From a virus, in IMG/VR virus record IMGVR_UViG_3300038701_002017, positions 1-49,363 of that record: 49,363 nucleotides of DNA; one strand, written 5' to 3'. Numbering within the stretch: the first letter of the stretch is position 1; the number at the start of each line of letters is the position of its first letter. A program made the position numbers and the translations under genes. The notes under the pieces were generated by a model. That model searched no databases. It was given only the letters and a program-made list of their open reading frames with translations, and had not been told where the DNA came from. Below, piece after piece: positions 5,741-13,158 of the stretch.

Positions 5741-7108
5741 ATGAATTATCAGGATTTTATTGCATCAAAAGAGATTGATCATATCAAGGCTGGCTTTGAT
5801 GCGCATGAATATTGGACACCGGATCAAATCATGGAATTTCAATACGATATCGTTATGTGGGCTTGTCGGCGTGGTCGATCTGCACTGCTTGCCGATACCG
5901 GACTTGGAAAAACACTGATGCAGCTAACATGGGCAAAGATTATATCTGAGCATGAGGTTAAACCAGTATTAATTTTGTCGCCTCTTTGTGTGGCACAACA
6001 AACAGTTCGTGAAGGCACTAAATTTGGAATTGAAGCAGTTTATATGCGAATTGAAACAGATACATCTTGCAAAATTCATGTCACAAATTATGAAATGCTA
6101 AAAAACTTTAATCCAGCTCACTATTCTGGGATCGTAGTTGACGAATCATCAATTCTGAAAGGGATGAACGGCAAGACTAGGCAGACAATAACTGACTTTG
6201 CAAAAACAATTCCATATCGTTTGAGCTGCACCGCCACGCCAAGCCCAAATGATTTTATGGAGCTTGGAACTCAGAGTGAATTCTTAGGAATCATGTCTCA
6301 AGTAGAAATGCTGGCAACGTTTTTTATCCATGATGGTGCAGATACGTCTAAATGGCGATTGAAAGGCCATGCGAGGCGCAGATTTTGGGAATGGATCGCT
6401 ACATGGGCATGTGTTGTTCGCGATCCATCCGATCTTGGATACACGGATGCAGGATACGATTTGCCTCCGTTAAATCTAATTGAACACGTTATTGAAACTG
6501 CACCCACATCCGATATGTTTCCAACTATTGCTCAAGGATTACAGGATCGAAACCAAGCAAGACGCGAGTCAATTGATGCACGATGCGCTAAAGCTGCCGA
6601 TCTCATGAAAGATTGGAATTGTGCAATCGCATGGACAAATCTTAACGATGAATCGCAGATGATCAGCCGACTTACCAATGCAGTAGAGGTTACAGGTTCA
6701 CAGGACGTTGACACCAAAGAGCAGCTGATTATGGATTTTACAAATAATGGCGGTTTATTGGTCACAAAGCCAAAAATCGCAGGATACGGACTCAATTGGC
6801 AGCATTGCAATAAAATGGTTTTTATCGGTCTTTCAGACTCATTTGAATCATTCTATCAGGCTATTCGTCGATGCTGGCGGTTTGGACAAACAAAGCCAGT
6901 CGATGTTCATATAGTTATTTCGGATCGCGAAGGCGCTGTATTAGATAACATCAAACGTAAACAGGCACAGCATGATCAAATGAGTTCTGAAATGTCGTCA
7001 GTTATGCGTGATTTGACAATAGCTGAAATAAATGGAGCAACTGTCGAAAAAACAGACTACGCGCCAATCGAGAAAATACAACTACCGGAGTTTTTTAAAT
7101 GCGCGTAA
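5741..7108 (+). CDS. SNF2-type DEAD/DEAH helicase
   Basis: The 455-residue protein is an SF2 ATPase of the short phage SNF2-like class. Walker A is DTGLGKT (residues 52-58), the Walker B box is DESS (134-137), motif III-like SCTATPSPN is at 162-170, and the C-terminal arginine-finger motif is QAIRRCWRFGQ (373-383). Such enzymes translocate on duplex DNA, and phage copies may remodel DNA during replication or recombination. It overlaps the following methyltransferase gene by ten bases, and this pairing recurs in many phages, so the two may work together. FKVGDL-like ribosome signals are weak, but AAAGGTG lies seven bases before the ATG. Confidence 0.85.
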   Translation: MNYQDFIASKEIDHIKAGFDAHEYWTPDQIMEFQYDIVMWACRRGRSALLADTGLGKTLMQLTWAKIISEHEVKPVLILSPLCVAQQTVREGTKFGIEAVYMRIETDTSCKIHVTNYEMLKNFNPAHYSGIVVDESSILKGMNGKTRQTITDFAKTIPYRLSCTATPSPNDFMELGTQSEFLGIMSQVEMLATFFIHDGADTSKWRLKGHARRRFWEWIATWACVVRDPSDLGYTDAGYDLPPLNLIEHVIETAPTSDMFPTIAQGLQDRNQARRESIDARCAKAADLMKDWNCAIAWTNLNDESQMISRLTNAVEVTGSQDVDTKEQLIMDFTNNGGLLVTKPKIAGYGLNWQHCNKMVFIGLSDSFESFYQAIRRCWRFGQTKPVDVHIVISDREGAVLDNIKRKQAQHDQMSSEMSSVMRDLTIAEINGATVEKTDYAPIEKIQLPEFFKCA

Positions 7109-8055
7109 TCAATCAGGAAATCACATCAGACTATTCAATTTATAATGTTGATACTGTTGAGCTGGCGCAATCTCTACCTTCAGAATCAGTCGATTACTCT
7201 GTTTTTTCTCCACCATTCGCCAGTCTTTATACCTATTCAAATAGCGATAGAGATATGGGCAACGTAAAGTCATATCAGGAGTTTTGGGGTCACTATCAAT
7301 TCTTGATAAAAGAGCAATTTAGGGTCATAAAATCAGGCAGAAGTGTGTCAATACACTGCATGAATCTGCCAAGCTCAAAGCAGAATGACGGATTTATCGG
7401 AATAAAGGACTTTCGAGGCGATCTAATACGCGCATACCAGAATGAGGGGTTTATTTTTCACTCTGAGGTTGTCATTTGGAAGAATCCAGTAACGGCAATG
7501 ACCAGAACCAAAGCATTAGGATTGCTGCATAAAACAGTCAAAAAAGATTCGATCATGTCTCGAATGGGTATTCCTGATTACGTTATAACAATGCGTAAAC
7601 CTGGCACTAACAAACGGCCTGTGGCTGGTGAATTTAAGTATTACGTTGGCGACATTCCACCATCAGGCTTTAAAAGAATAATTCGCGATGACGGGACTCA
7701 TTTTTGGATGCCAGGAAATGAAAATACCAGCATTGACGTTTGGCAGAAATACGCGAGTCCTGTATGGGATGATATTAACGAGACAGATACTCTCAATTTT
7801 CGAGAGGGTAGAGAGTCGGATGATGAGCGCCATATATGTCCTCTGCAATTAGATGTTATTGAGCGATGTTTACAGTTATGGAGTATCAAAGGTGATGTGG
7901 TGTGGACTCCATTTATGGGCATTGGATCAGAAGTTTACATGGCCATAAAATTAGGACGCAAGGCGATAGGCGCTGAGTTAAAAACGAGTTATTACAATTT
8001 AGCGTTGCGTAACATTCGGCTCGCTTCTAGCTCTCAATACGACATGTTTGGGTGA
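7099..8055 (+). CDS. DNA methyltransferase, N4/N6 beta-type order
   Basis: This 318-residue protein has the catalytic motif IV as SPPF (residues 37-40) and the S-adenosylmethionine-binding motif I near the C-terminus as TPFMGIG (270-276), followed by AIGAEL. Motif IV before motif I is the beta-class order of amino-methyltransferases. The Ser in place of Asp in S-P-P-F is more usual for N4-cytosine enzymes. It probably modifies phage DNA against host restriction, or regulates transcription. No restriction endonuclease gene is adjacent. Translation is coupled to the helicase gene upstream. Confidence 0.85.
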   Translation: MRVINQEITSDYSIYNVDTVELAQSLPSESVDYSVFSPPFASLYTYSNSDRDMGNVKSYQEFWGHYQFLIKEQFRVIKSGRSVSIHCMNLPSSKQNDGFIGIKDFRGDLIRAYQNEGFIFHSEVVIWKNPVTAMTRTKALGLLHKTVKKDSIMSRMGIPDYVITMRKPGTNKRPVAGEFKYYVGDIPPSGFKRIIRDDGTHFWMPGNENTSIDVWQKYASPVWDDINETDTLNFREGRESDDERHICPLQLDVIERCLQLWSIKGDVVWTPFMGIGSEVYMAIKLGRKAIGAELKTSYYNLALRNIRLASSSQYDMFG

Positions 8056-8058
8056 TTT

Positions 8059-8256
8059 ATGCAATCAGTTTACAAGCAGATCGAAAAAGAATTTGGATCT
8101 TTCAAAGGAGCCAAAAAGCATGGCAATCCTGATCAGTATATTCAGGGCGTGATCGACTGCAAGGCGGGTTTAAAGGCGCTATCACAACACCCTGATTATG
8201 TGAAAGGGTATCAAATGCAGTACAACTTTGAAGAATTGAGCCGGGGGATATTGTGA
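8059..8256 (+). CDS. Hypothetical small protein before the annealase gene
   Basis: The 65-residue product (KQIEKEFGSFKGAKKHGNP, then GVIDCKAGLKAL) is not assigned. It follows the methyltransferase by three bases and overlaps the Erf gene start (GTGA). Its basic, compact composition and position suggest an accessory of the recombination genes, which is inference from context only. Confidence 0.65.
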   Translation: MQSVYKQIEKEFGSFKGAKKHGNPDQYIQGVIDCKAGLKALSQHPDYVKGYQMQYNFEELSRGIL

Positions 8257-8951
8257 GCACAGCAATCAAAAAAATAGAACAAATCGCAACGCCAGCAACG
8301 CTGCTACAGACTGCCGTTGAGCAAGGCGCGGATCTTGATAAGCTAGAAAAGCTAATGTGTTTACAAGAACGCTGGAACGCAGAGCAAGCCCGAAAATCAT
8401 ACTTTGAAGCATTTACCCACTTTCAATCTATCGTGCCAGCTCTGAAGAAAACAAAGCAGGCACACAATTACAAATACGCGGCGCTATCTGATATTGCCGA
8501 GCAAATAAAACCAGCCATGAATGAATGCGGCCTCTCTTATCGTTTCGAGCAAAAGACAGTTGATAGTGCTATCGAAATCACCTGTCTTGTAAGCCATGTT
8601 GATGGGCACACTGAGCGCAACACAATGCAAGGCGCACCCGATACCAGCGGCAGCAAAAACGGCATTCAATCAATTGGGTCAACCGTGTCCTATTTGCAGC
8701 GCTACACACTAATAGGCGCGCTCGGAATCACCACCGCTGATGAAGATATGGACGGAAGACTAGCGCTGGCCGGGGGTAATTTTATTTCTAATGATCAGAT
8801 AGCCAAACTTGAAACGCTGGTTGGTCAACTGGCTAATCGCGATAAGTTTATGACTCATTTCAAAATCAAAGAAGTGAAAGATTTGCCAGCCGCTCAATAC
8901 GTGCAAGCAATGTCAATGCTACGAAATAAAATAATGAGGGATAAAGCGTGA
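8253..8951 (+). CDS. erf: ERF-family single-strand annealing protein
   Basis: The GTG start overlaps the preceding stop. The 232-residue protein carries the ERF core: YAALSDIAEQIKPAMNECGLSYRF (about residues 76-99), then GAPDTSGSKNGIQSIGSTVSYLQRYTLIGALGI, then DEDMDG. ERF proteins such as P22 Erf anneal complementary single strands and circularise phage genomes. The C-terminal 60 residues form a separate helical domain. The exonuclease immediately downstream would supply single-stranded tails, giving a two-component recombination system analogous to Red. Confidence 0.9.
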   Translation: MSTAIKKIEQIATPATLLQTAVEQGADLDKLEKLMCLQERWNAEQARKSYFEAFTHFQSIVPALKKTKQAHNYKYAALSDIAEQIKPAMNECGLSYRFEQKTVDSAIEITCLVSHVDGHTERNTMQGAPDTSGSKNGIQSIGSTVSYLQRYTLIGALGITTADEDMDGRLALAGGNFISNDQIAKLETLVGQLANRDKFMTHFKIKEVKDLPAAQYVQAMSMLRNKIMRDKA

Positions 8952-9565
8952 TTATTGAAACATTCGCTCAAGGATCGCAGGAGTGGCTTTCTGCCAGGCT
9001 AGGAATTCCAACCGCTTCTCAGTTCGACAAGATTATCACCGCTACCGGCAAGCCATCATCACAAGCTGACGGGTATATGTGCAAGCTGGTAGCCGAATAC
9101 CTCACAGGCGAATCAGAGCCTTTCTTTGCAAATCAGTGGGTCGAGCGAGGCAATTTGTTAGAGCCAGAGGCGCGACAAGCTTATGAATTTTATTCAGATT
9201 ACGAAGTCGAAGAAGTCGGCATTGTCTATCTGAATGATCAAAGGCTTGTTGCCGGTAGTCCTGACGGTTTGATTAAGGGCGAAAAGATAGGCTTAGAGAT
9301 TAAATGTCCAGCGCCTCACACGCATGTTGCAAATGTTCTATCTGGCGCAATGCCAAGCCAGTACAAACAGCAAGTGCAGGGCAACATCTGGATTTGCGAG
9401 GCTGATCATTGGGATTTTATGTCCTATCACCCGCATATTTCGCCGCTTATCGTGCGGATAGATCGAGACGATAAATATATCAAAACCTTGGCTGAGTTAA
9501 TGGACGAATTTACCGACCGAATGCTTGCGGCAAGAGAAAAACTTTCACTTTTACAGGTAGTATAA
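8948..9565 (+). CDS. YqaJ/lambda-exonuclease-type recombinase nuclease
   Basis: The 205-residue protein starts with GTG, overlapping the erf stop. It shows the PD-(D/E)XK layout of this family: [17 protein letters not shown] (residues 8-24), [17 protein letters not shown] with the metal-binding Asp, and LEIKCP with the Glu-x-Lys pair. A QVQG motif follows. The enzyme degrades one strand of duplex DNA from its ends and works with the annealase upstream. The SSB gene follows after two bases. Confidence 0.9.
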   Translation: MIIETFAQGSQEWLSARLGIPTASQFDKIITATGKPSSQADGYMCKLVAEYLTGESEPFFANQWVERGNLLEPEARQAYEFYSDYEVEEVGIVYLNDQRLVAGSPDGLIKGEKIGLEIKCPAPHTHVANVLSGAMPSQYKQQVQGNIWICEADHWDFMSYHPHISPLIVRIDRDDKYIKTLAELMDEFTDRMLAAREKLSLLQVV

Positions 9566-9567
9566 TC

Positions 9568-10110
9568 ATGGCTCGTGGAATCAATAAAGTAATTTTAATA
9601 GGTAATTTGGGTAATGATCCTGATTGTAGGACAGCACAAAACGGCACCATGTTTGCAAATCTATCTGTAGCAACTGACGAAAGCTACAAAGACAAACAGA
9701 CCGGCCAGATTGTACCTAAAACAGAATGGCACCGGGTTATATTTTCGGCTCGCATGGCTGAAATCTGTCAGCAATACCTGAAGAAAGGATCAAAGGTTTA
9801 TATTGAGGGCAAGCTGCAAACTCGCAAATGGCAAGATCAGTCAGGGCAGGATCGCTATACAACTGAAATCCGAGGCTTTGAATTGCAAATGCTCGACAGC
9901 AAGCCCGAAGGCCAGCAACCACAACAGCCACAGCCAGCGCCCCAGCAAAGCTACCAACAGCCAGCACAACAGCAAGGCCGCGCCCAACCATCGCCAATGG
10001 CGAACAATCCGAGAGGGCCAGCCCATCAGCCAATGAATAACGGCGTGCCTCCTGCCGTGGATGATTTTAGCGATGACATTCCGTTCGATAAATACGTCCC
10101 GGTTGTTTGA
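9568..10110 (+). CDS. ssb: Single-stranded DNA-binding protein with extended C-terminus
   Basis: The N-terminal OB fold starts [19 protein letters not shown] and runs to about residue 110 ([13 protein letters not shown]). A Gln/Pro-rich linker follows, then the acidic tip DDFSDDIPF. Bacterial SSB normally ends at the Phe, which docks replication and repair partners. Here seven further residues, DKYVPVV, follow before the stop. SSB protects single strands made by the helicase and exonuclease encoded upstream. The stop codon lies within GGTTGTTTGATATG, the last phage sequence before the accessory genes. Confidence 0.95.
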   Translation: MARGINKVILIGNLGNDPDCRTAQNGTMFANLSVATDESYKDKQTGQIVPKTEWHRVIFSARMAEICQQYLKKGSKVYIEGKLQTRKWQDQSGQDRYTTEIRGFELQMLDSKPEGQQPQQPQPAPQQSYQQPAQQQGRAQPSPMANNPRGPAHQPMNNGVPPAVDDFSDDIPFDKYVPVV

Positions 10111-10111
10111 T

Positions 10112-10297
10112 ATGTCTCTTTCTCACGAGCGCGAATGCCTAATGATTTACCTGAATCACCACGTTTCAGAGCTTAAATTTCTTGATAAAGAATTGGCTGA
10201 TATGTGGCTACAAGGGCAAGCGGTTTACGATGAATACCTAAAGCAAGGCATGGAGAATTTAAAAAAATGCACTTGGAGCGAAATCAGTATTTTTTGA
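10112..10297 (+). CDS. Hypothetical small protein after ssb
   Basis: The 61-residue acidic, helical protein starts two bases after the ssb stop with ATG and ends one base before the next gene. No ribosome site stands out, so it is probably coupled to ssb. It contains HHVSELKFLDKELADMWLQGQAVYDEYLKQG. No family recognised. It lies outside any cassette with a visible attC site on its left. Confidence 0.55.
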   Translation: MSLSHERECLMIYLNHHVSELKFLDKELADMWLQGQAVYDEYLKQGMENLKKCTWSEISIF

Positions 10298-10298
10298 A

Positions 10299-10475
10299 AT
10301 GATGAGATTGAAAATGTATAGCTGTTACAGAGTGATTTTGATTGCAGAGGATGGCGAGTATGTTTTGTCCGAATGGCAAACTGAAGAAAACGCATTCAAA
10401 GAATTAAACAAAATCAAGGGTCAATACGGCGATGGTCAGTATTTGACTATTCGCCAGGTCAACAGGACATTTTGA
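10299..10475 (+). CDS. Hypothetical 58-residue protein at the left edge of the cassette array
   Basis: The frame from ATG at 10299 encodes MMRLKMYSCYRVILIAEDGE, then YVLSEWQTEENAFKELNKIK and a C-terminus DGQYLTIRQVNRTF. The fold is probably a small alpha/beta domain with an alternating strand pattern. Its stop lies two bases before the first attC-like site, as in the true cassettes. No left recombination site is evident, so it is either a phage gene that acquired a cassette array behind it or the first cassette with a degenerate left edge. Confidence 0.6.
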   Translation: MMRLKMYSCYRVILIAEDGEYVLSEWQTEENAFKELNKIKGQYGDGQYLTIRQVNRTF

Positions 10476-10476
10476 C

Positions 10477-10530
10477 ACATAACCACAAGCACAACGGCGC
10501 GATAGCGTCCGATGATGCGCCTTGTTAGGC
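10477..10530 (+). other. attC site 0 (left edge)
   Basis: R'' ACATAAC (10477-10483) and R' GTTAGGC (10524-10530) enclose CAAGCACAACGG and CCGATGATGCGCCTTG, which fold as a stem. It is nearly identical to the site at 13847-13894. Confidence 0.8.
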
Positions 10531-10545
10531 GCAGGAGATTAGACA

Positions 10546-10920
10546 GTGAAGATAGTTTCAAATGAAGAAATGAACAAGCTATTTGCTGAGATTGATGCCG
10601 AAAAGCTAAGGCTTGCGGAAAAAATGCCAACAGAACAAGACGCCATTAATCAAATCCAAGAAGCGTATACAAGGTTAAAAGATCTGGGTTGGAATGATGC
10701 GATTTATAGCCCAAAAGATGGCAGCTGGTTCTCTTCGATTTCGGTAGGGAGTACAGGCATACACAAGTGCTGCTATTCAGGTGAGTGGCCTAAAGGCGGC
10801 TGGCATGTATGGGATGGTGATTTATGGCATTCTCAACCTTGCCTTTGGAGACCACGCAAGGATAGTGACCCTGAAATAGACCTAGGACTAGCTACGGACT
10901 ATAGATGTTGTGACGCCTAA
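10546..10920 (+). CDS. Cassette 1: Trp-rich hypothetical phage-type protein
   Basis: The GTG start has AGGAG nine bases upstream, and the TAA is part of the R'' box. The 124-residue product has a helical N-terminal 50 residues and then a tryptophan-rich domain: AIYSPKDGSWF, GSTGIHKCCYSGEWP and GGWHVWDGDLWHSQP. This pattern resembles small proteins I associate with phage and prophage early regions, but their function is unknown to me. The cassette runs from 10525 to 10969, with TTAGGC at its left end complementary to GCCTAAC at its right. Confidence 0.75.
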   Translation: MKIVSNEEMNKLFAEIDAEKLRLAEKMPTEQDAINQIQEAYTRLKDLGWNDAIYSPKDGSWFSSISVGSTGIHKCCYSGEWPKGGWHVWDGDLWHSQPCLWRPRKDSDPEIDLGLATDYRCCDA

Positions 10921-10975
10921 CCTTTCTATTTTACGGCAGCGTCTTTTCGCTATCCGAAAGAATGGGTTGTTATAC
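10915..10975 (+). other. attC site 1
   Basis: R'' GCCTAAC (10915-10921) and R' GTTATAC (10969-10975) enclose TTTTACGG and CCGAAAGAA arms. Crossover is expected between G10969 and T10970. Confidence 0.8.
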
Positions 10976-11005
10976 GAATTTATTTATTAATTTAGGAGAA
11001 TAATT

Positions 11006-11251
11006 ATGTGCTACTGCACACCTGCTATTAGATGTATTTGTTGTGGTAGGCCTGATTGCCATCCAAAACAAAATGTAACTCATATTGAAGACCATAAACC
11101 GCATTTAACTGTAAATTGTGGTGAAACTGTTCATGTGATACCTGTTTCACTCATTGAAGCTGTAATAGCAGGTAAGAAAGACTTTACTCAAATAGATGAC
11201 TGGGAAGACTTATTAAAAACCATATTAAGAGATTGGATTAATAGCGTATAA
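11006..11251 (+). CDS. Cassette 2: Cys-rich small protein
   Basis: TAGGAG lies eight bases before the ATG. The 81-residue product starts MCYCTPAIRCICCGRPDCHP, with six cysteines in the first 20 residues that look metal-binding, followed by an acidic helical C-terminus. Short proteins starting MCYCTP are familiar to me from phage genomes, with no known role. The TAA overlaps the R'' box. Cassette ends TTATAC and GTATAAC are complementary. Confidence 0.75.
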   Translation: MCYCTPAIRCICCGRPDCHPKQNVTHIEDHKPHLTVNCGETVHVIPVSLIEAVIAGKKDFTQIDDWEDLLKTILRDWINSV

Positions 11252-11294
11252 CCGCGCTATTCATCGGTTTATCCGCTGGAATGCTTTGTTATGT
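11246..11294 (+). other. attC site 2
   Basis: R'' GTATAAC (11246-11252) and R' GTTATGT (11288-11294). The left arm of the inner repeat is short, and the right arm contains ATCCGCTGGAATG, shared with the next three sites. Confidence 0.75.
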
Positions 11295-11318
11295 GATTAT
11301 CAATTAAGGAGGTGATTT

Positions 11319-11516
11319 ATGAAGAAATATATTACAGGGTTTTACTACACTATGATTTTGACATGGATAGGATTGTTTGGTGGAACATTTAGAGACAAGA
11401 AAAACGTCTACATCTTATGGCCGATTCACATTAGAACAAAAAGACAAGTGACTATAGAAAGGTGTAATTTTTACACGCTATATGAAATTAGATGTTTATT
11501 TCATTACCACATATAA
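11319..11516 (+). CDS. Cassette 3: small membrane-anchored protein
   Basis: The ribosome site is the ideal AAGGAGGTGAT, placed just before the ATG. The 65-residue protein has one hydrophobic segment (TGFYYTMILTWIGLFGG, residues 6-22) followed by a basic, aromatic-rich tail, suggesting an inner-membrane anchor with the tail in the cytoplasm. The stop lies in ATATAAC. No homologue recognised. Confidence 0.65.
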   Translation: MKKYITGFYYTMILTWIGLFGGTFRDKKNVYILWPIHIRTKRQVTIERCNFYTLYEIRCLFHYHI

Positions 11517-11574
11517 CCTTTTCATTCTGCGAGTCGCCGTCTCTTTGGCGATCCGCTGGAATGGGTTGATATGT
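11511..11574 (+). other. attC site 3, degenerate right box
   Basis: R'' ATATAAC (11511-11517). The right box is GTTGATATGT (11565-11574), off consensus, although its reverse complement (ACATATCAAC) is close to the left box CACATATAAC. The inner arms are GAGTCGCC and GGCGATCCGCTGG. Confidence 0.6.
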
Positions 11575-11611
11575 TACCGTCACGATAGAGGATTGATTGG
11601 AGTGATTGAAA

Positions 11612-11821
11612 ATGGTAGATGAAATCGAATTTATGCACATGGAGTTAGATAGAGACAGGAGCGAGAAATTTGAGTGTGATGAGTGCGAAAACGTAAGCTC
11701 TATTGACTGCGTTGAAGATCTAGAAGACGAACATTATGAAGCGTTACAGGCTGAAGGCTGGATTTACGATGACGGTAATATGCTTTGTGATGAATGCAAG
11801 GATAGATTGAAGAACTTTTGA
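11612..11821 (+). CDS. Cassette 4: acidic zinc-ribbon-like protein
   Basis: GGAG lies nine bases before the ATG at 11612. The 69-residue, very acidic protein has two C-D-E-C knuckles (FECDEC near residue 24 and LCDECK near residue 60), the two halves of a zinc ribbon. Acidic small zinc proteins can act as protein inhibitors or nucleic acid mimics, but nothing fixes the role here. The TGA stop precedes ACATAAC by one base. Confidence 0.7.
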   Translation: MVDEIEFMHMELDRDRSEKFECDECENVSSIDCVEDLEDEHYEALQAEGWIYDDGNMLCDECKDRLKNF

Positions 11822-11822
11822 C

Positions 11823-11946
11823 ACATAACGATTAAGTTCAGTGGCTACTAGCCAACACAAACCCTAAACGAAGAGGATGAAAGCAATGAATCAAAAGAAT
11901 GCTGGAAACGTCGCGGCTAGTAGTCCGCTGGAACGTATTGTTATGC
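11823..11946 (+). other. attC site 4, long form
   Basis: R'' ACATAAC (11823-11829) and R' GTTATGC (11940-11946) are 124 bases end to end. The arms are CAGTGGCTACTAGCC and GGCTAGTAGTCCGCTG, a long near-perfect stem. The loop carries a GAGG ribosome site and ATG at 11886 in frame with the next gene. Confidence 0.8.
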
Positions 11947-12146
11947 GTGAGGGCTATTGCTGCGATTGTAAAAACAACCCTGAAGAGACGCTGCCTATGG
12001 CCTCTAAAATCGAGGGCAATGGTTGTTGGTTCACAGACGATAAACAGAACTGGGTTTCTAAGAACGGGAAGCAATATTACACAGATGATGGAATGTTAAT
12101 GAACGGAAATGGTACAAGAAGTATATTCGATGATATAGATGCGTAA
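11886..12146 (+). CDS. Cassette 5 protein, readable from a start inside attC site 4
   Basis: Two starts are in frame. The ATG at 11943 lies in the core box (GTTATGC) and gives the cassette's own 67-residue protein, MREGYCCDCKNNPEETLP onward. The ATG at 11886 lies in the loop of the preceding attC site, has GAGG nine bases upstream, and adds 19 residues encoded by the recombination site. The body has a C-C-D-C cluster and a TDDKQNW/TDDG segment. The weak ribosome signal at 11943 suggests that the attC loop helps translation. The function is unknown. Confidence 0.65.
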   Translation: MNQKNAGNVAASSPLERIVMREGYCCDCKNNPEETLPMASKIEGNGCWFTDDKQNWVSKNGKQYYTDDGMLMNGNGTRSIFDDIDA

Positions 12147-12156
12147 CGCGCGTTGT

Positions 12157-12286
12157 GAGGGGCTGGCAATTTGGTAATGCTAGGAGATAGCTTTGTGATG
12201 AAAATTCTAGATAAAGTAATCGCTAAGTGCACGCACTCTGACCGGCATCGCACCGGTGTATGCGGGTTCGATTCCCGCACCCCTCT
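12157..12286 (+). tRNA. tRNA-like element with internal insertion (cassette 5)
   Basis: The 3' half is clear: T arm GCGGG-TTCGATT-CCCGC (12262-12278) followed by CCCCTC, which pairs with GAGGGG at 12157-12162. The D arm is GCA-AATTTGGTAA-TGC-like with the expected TG before it and GG in the loop. ACCGG-CATCGCA-CCGGT (12241-12257) is a five-pair stem with a seven-base loop in the anticodon place, but it lacks U33. About 59 bases separate D arm and this stem, far more than normal, so it may be degenerate, interrupted or a tRNA mimic. No encoded CCA. The amino acid is not assigned. Confidence 0.45.
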
Positions 12287-12292
12287 ACTTAC

Positions 12293-12344
12293 GCATAACC
12301 AATACAGCAGCACGGCGTAGCTCCGCTGGCTGTGGTCGTTATGT
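12293..12344 (+). other. attC site 5
   Basis: R'' GCATAAC (12293-12299), with CGCATAAC complementary to the cassette 5 left end TTATGCG, and R' GTTATGT (12338-12344). The right arm holds CTCCGCTGG. Confidence 0.8.
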
Positions 12345-12364
12345 GTGAATTTGAGGATTGATTG

Positions 12365-12562
12365 ATGGCGATGGTTGACTACAGGTGGTGCAACGTGTGT
12401 GGTTGTAAGGCATTTTATGACGCTGAATTATCCTATTGCGACGATAAACTTAGTGCACAAAACGGGCAACCGCTCCCTGACGGGCGTGTGGCAGATATGG
12501 CTTGTTTGTGTGATAGATGCATTAAAACTCACGAAATTATAGTTAAACATAAAGGCAGCTAA
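12365..12562 (+). CDS. Cassette 6: Cys-rich zinc-binding-like protein
   Basis: GAGG lies eight bases before the ATG at 12365. The 65-residue product has CNVCGC near the start, then a middle Cys, and CLCDRC near residue 50, enough ligands for one or two zinc sites. No DNA-binding helix is evident. The cassette left end is TTATGTG, but the right box is AGCTAAC rather than the expected complement, so this cassette may have a diverged or hybrid right end. Confidence 0.65.
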   Translation: MAMVDYRWCNVCGCKAFYDAELSYCDDKLSAQNGQPLPDGRVADMACLCDRCIKTHEIIVKHKGS

Positions 12563-12616
12563 CCCTTGCCATAAACGGCGAGTGAAACGAAGTCTGATTT
12601 AATGGCGTTGTTATAC
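12557..12616 (+). other. attC site 6
   Basis: The R'' box AGCTAAC (12557-12563) is off consensus, and R' is GTTATAC (12610-12616). The arms GCCATAAA and TTTAATGGCG pair. Confidence 0.65.
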
Positions 12617-12630
12617 GCTGGGAGATAAAA

Positions 12631-12888
12631 ATGAGTCACGACCCAAAGGAAATTATTAGCGATGAAGAAATTGAGCGCGTCCATGCGAACGCAAATTTTG
12701 GCAGCATGGACAAACGCACCGTGGTTAATCAAGGGGTGCTGAAATGCGCCAGCGGTTACTACCAAGGAAGCACATCAAACGCGATCATCAAAGAGCACGG
12801 CCTTGTAAATGACGCATATGAGCTGACGCCAAAAGGGAAGGCATATCTTTGGGCGGCTTTCGCTAACCCACCTGAACTGAGCGTATAA
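12631..12888 (+). CDS. Cassette 7: small hypothetical protein
   Basis: GGGAG lies eight bases before the ATG. The 85-residue protein has an acidic helical N-terminus (HDPKEIISDEEIERVHANANFG) and a compact C-terminal part with GVLKCASGYYQGSTSNAIIKEHGL and LTPKGKAYLW. The last segment resembles a winged-helix or phage regulatory small domain, but this is a weak inference. The stop overlaps GTATAAC. The nine bases GCGTATAAC are exactly complementary to the cassette left end. Confidence 0.7.
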   Translation: MSHDPKEIISDEEIERVHANANFGSMDKRTVVNQGVLKCASGYYQGSTSNAIIKEHGLVNDAYELTPKGKAYLWAAFANPPELSV

Positions 12889-12937
12889 CCACTAGCGAAG
12901 CGGGGCCGAAGGCCTCCGATTACGCGCCTTGTTAGGC
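12883..12937 (+). other. attC site 7
   Basis: R'' GTATAAC (12883-12889) and R' GTTAGGC (12931-12937). GGGGCCGAAGGCCTCC folds as a compact stem-loop between them. Confidence 0.8.
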
Positions 12938-12953
12938 GCGAGGATTGATAAAA

Positions 12954-13142
12954 ATGAAATATTTAGTTTATCAAGTTGGTTGCATTGAATGCGGTGTATC
13001 ATCGTATCCAGTAAAAACAGCCGATACATTAGAAGAAGCAAACGATATTGCCGATAAACACCCGTCAACTTGGGATTCAGAAGGTGGTGATGGGTATGTG
13101 ACAATAATTGATTTAGAAAACTGCTGCGAAGTAGAAAGCTAG
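12954..13142 (+). CDS. Cassette 8: small alpha/beta protein with Cys pair
   Basis: The ATG at 12954 has GAGG about ten bases upstream. The 62-residue product MKYLVYQVGCIECGVSS, then a TLEEANDIADKHP helix and GGDGYVTIIDLENCC, suggests a beta-alpha-beta fold with a C-x-x-C pair. Similar small proteins are known to me only as hypothetical. It ends 16 bases before the R'' box, unlike most cassettes here. Confidence 0.65.
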   Translation: MKYLVYQVGCIECGVSSYPVKTADTLEEANDIADKHPSTWDSEGGDGYVTIIDLENCCEVES

Positions 13143-13158
13143 ATTGATTTGTTTTGTC

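Noticed and set aside
12198-12320. Mini-gene of 40 codons across the tRNA-like element
   Set aside because: Its product contains GFDSRTP, the familiar false translation of a tRNA T arm, although AGGAG lies upstream.
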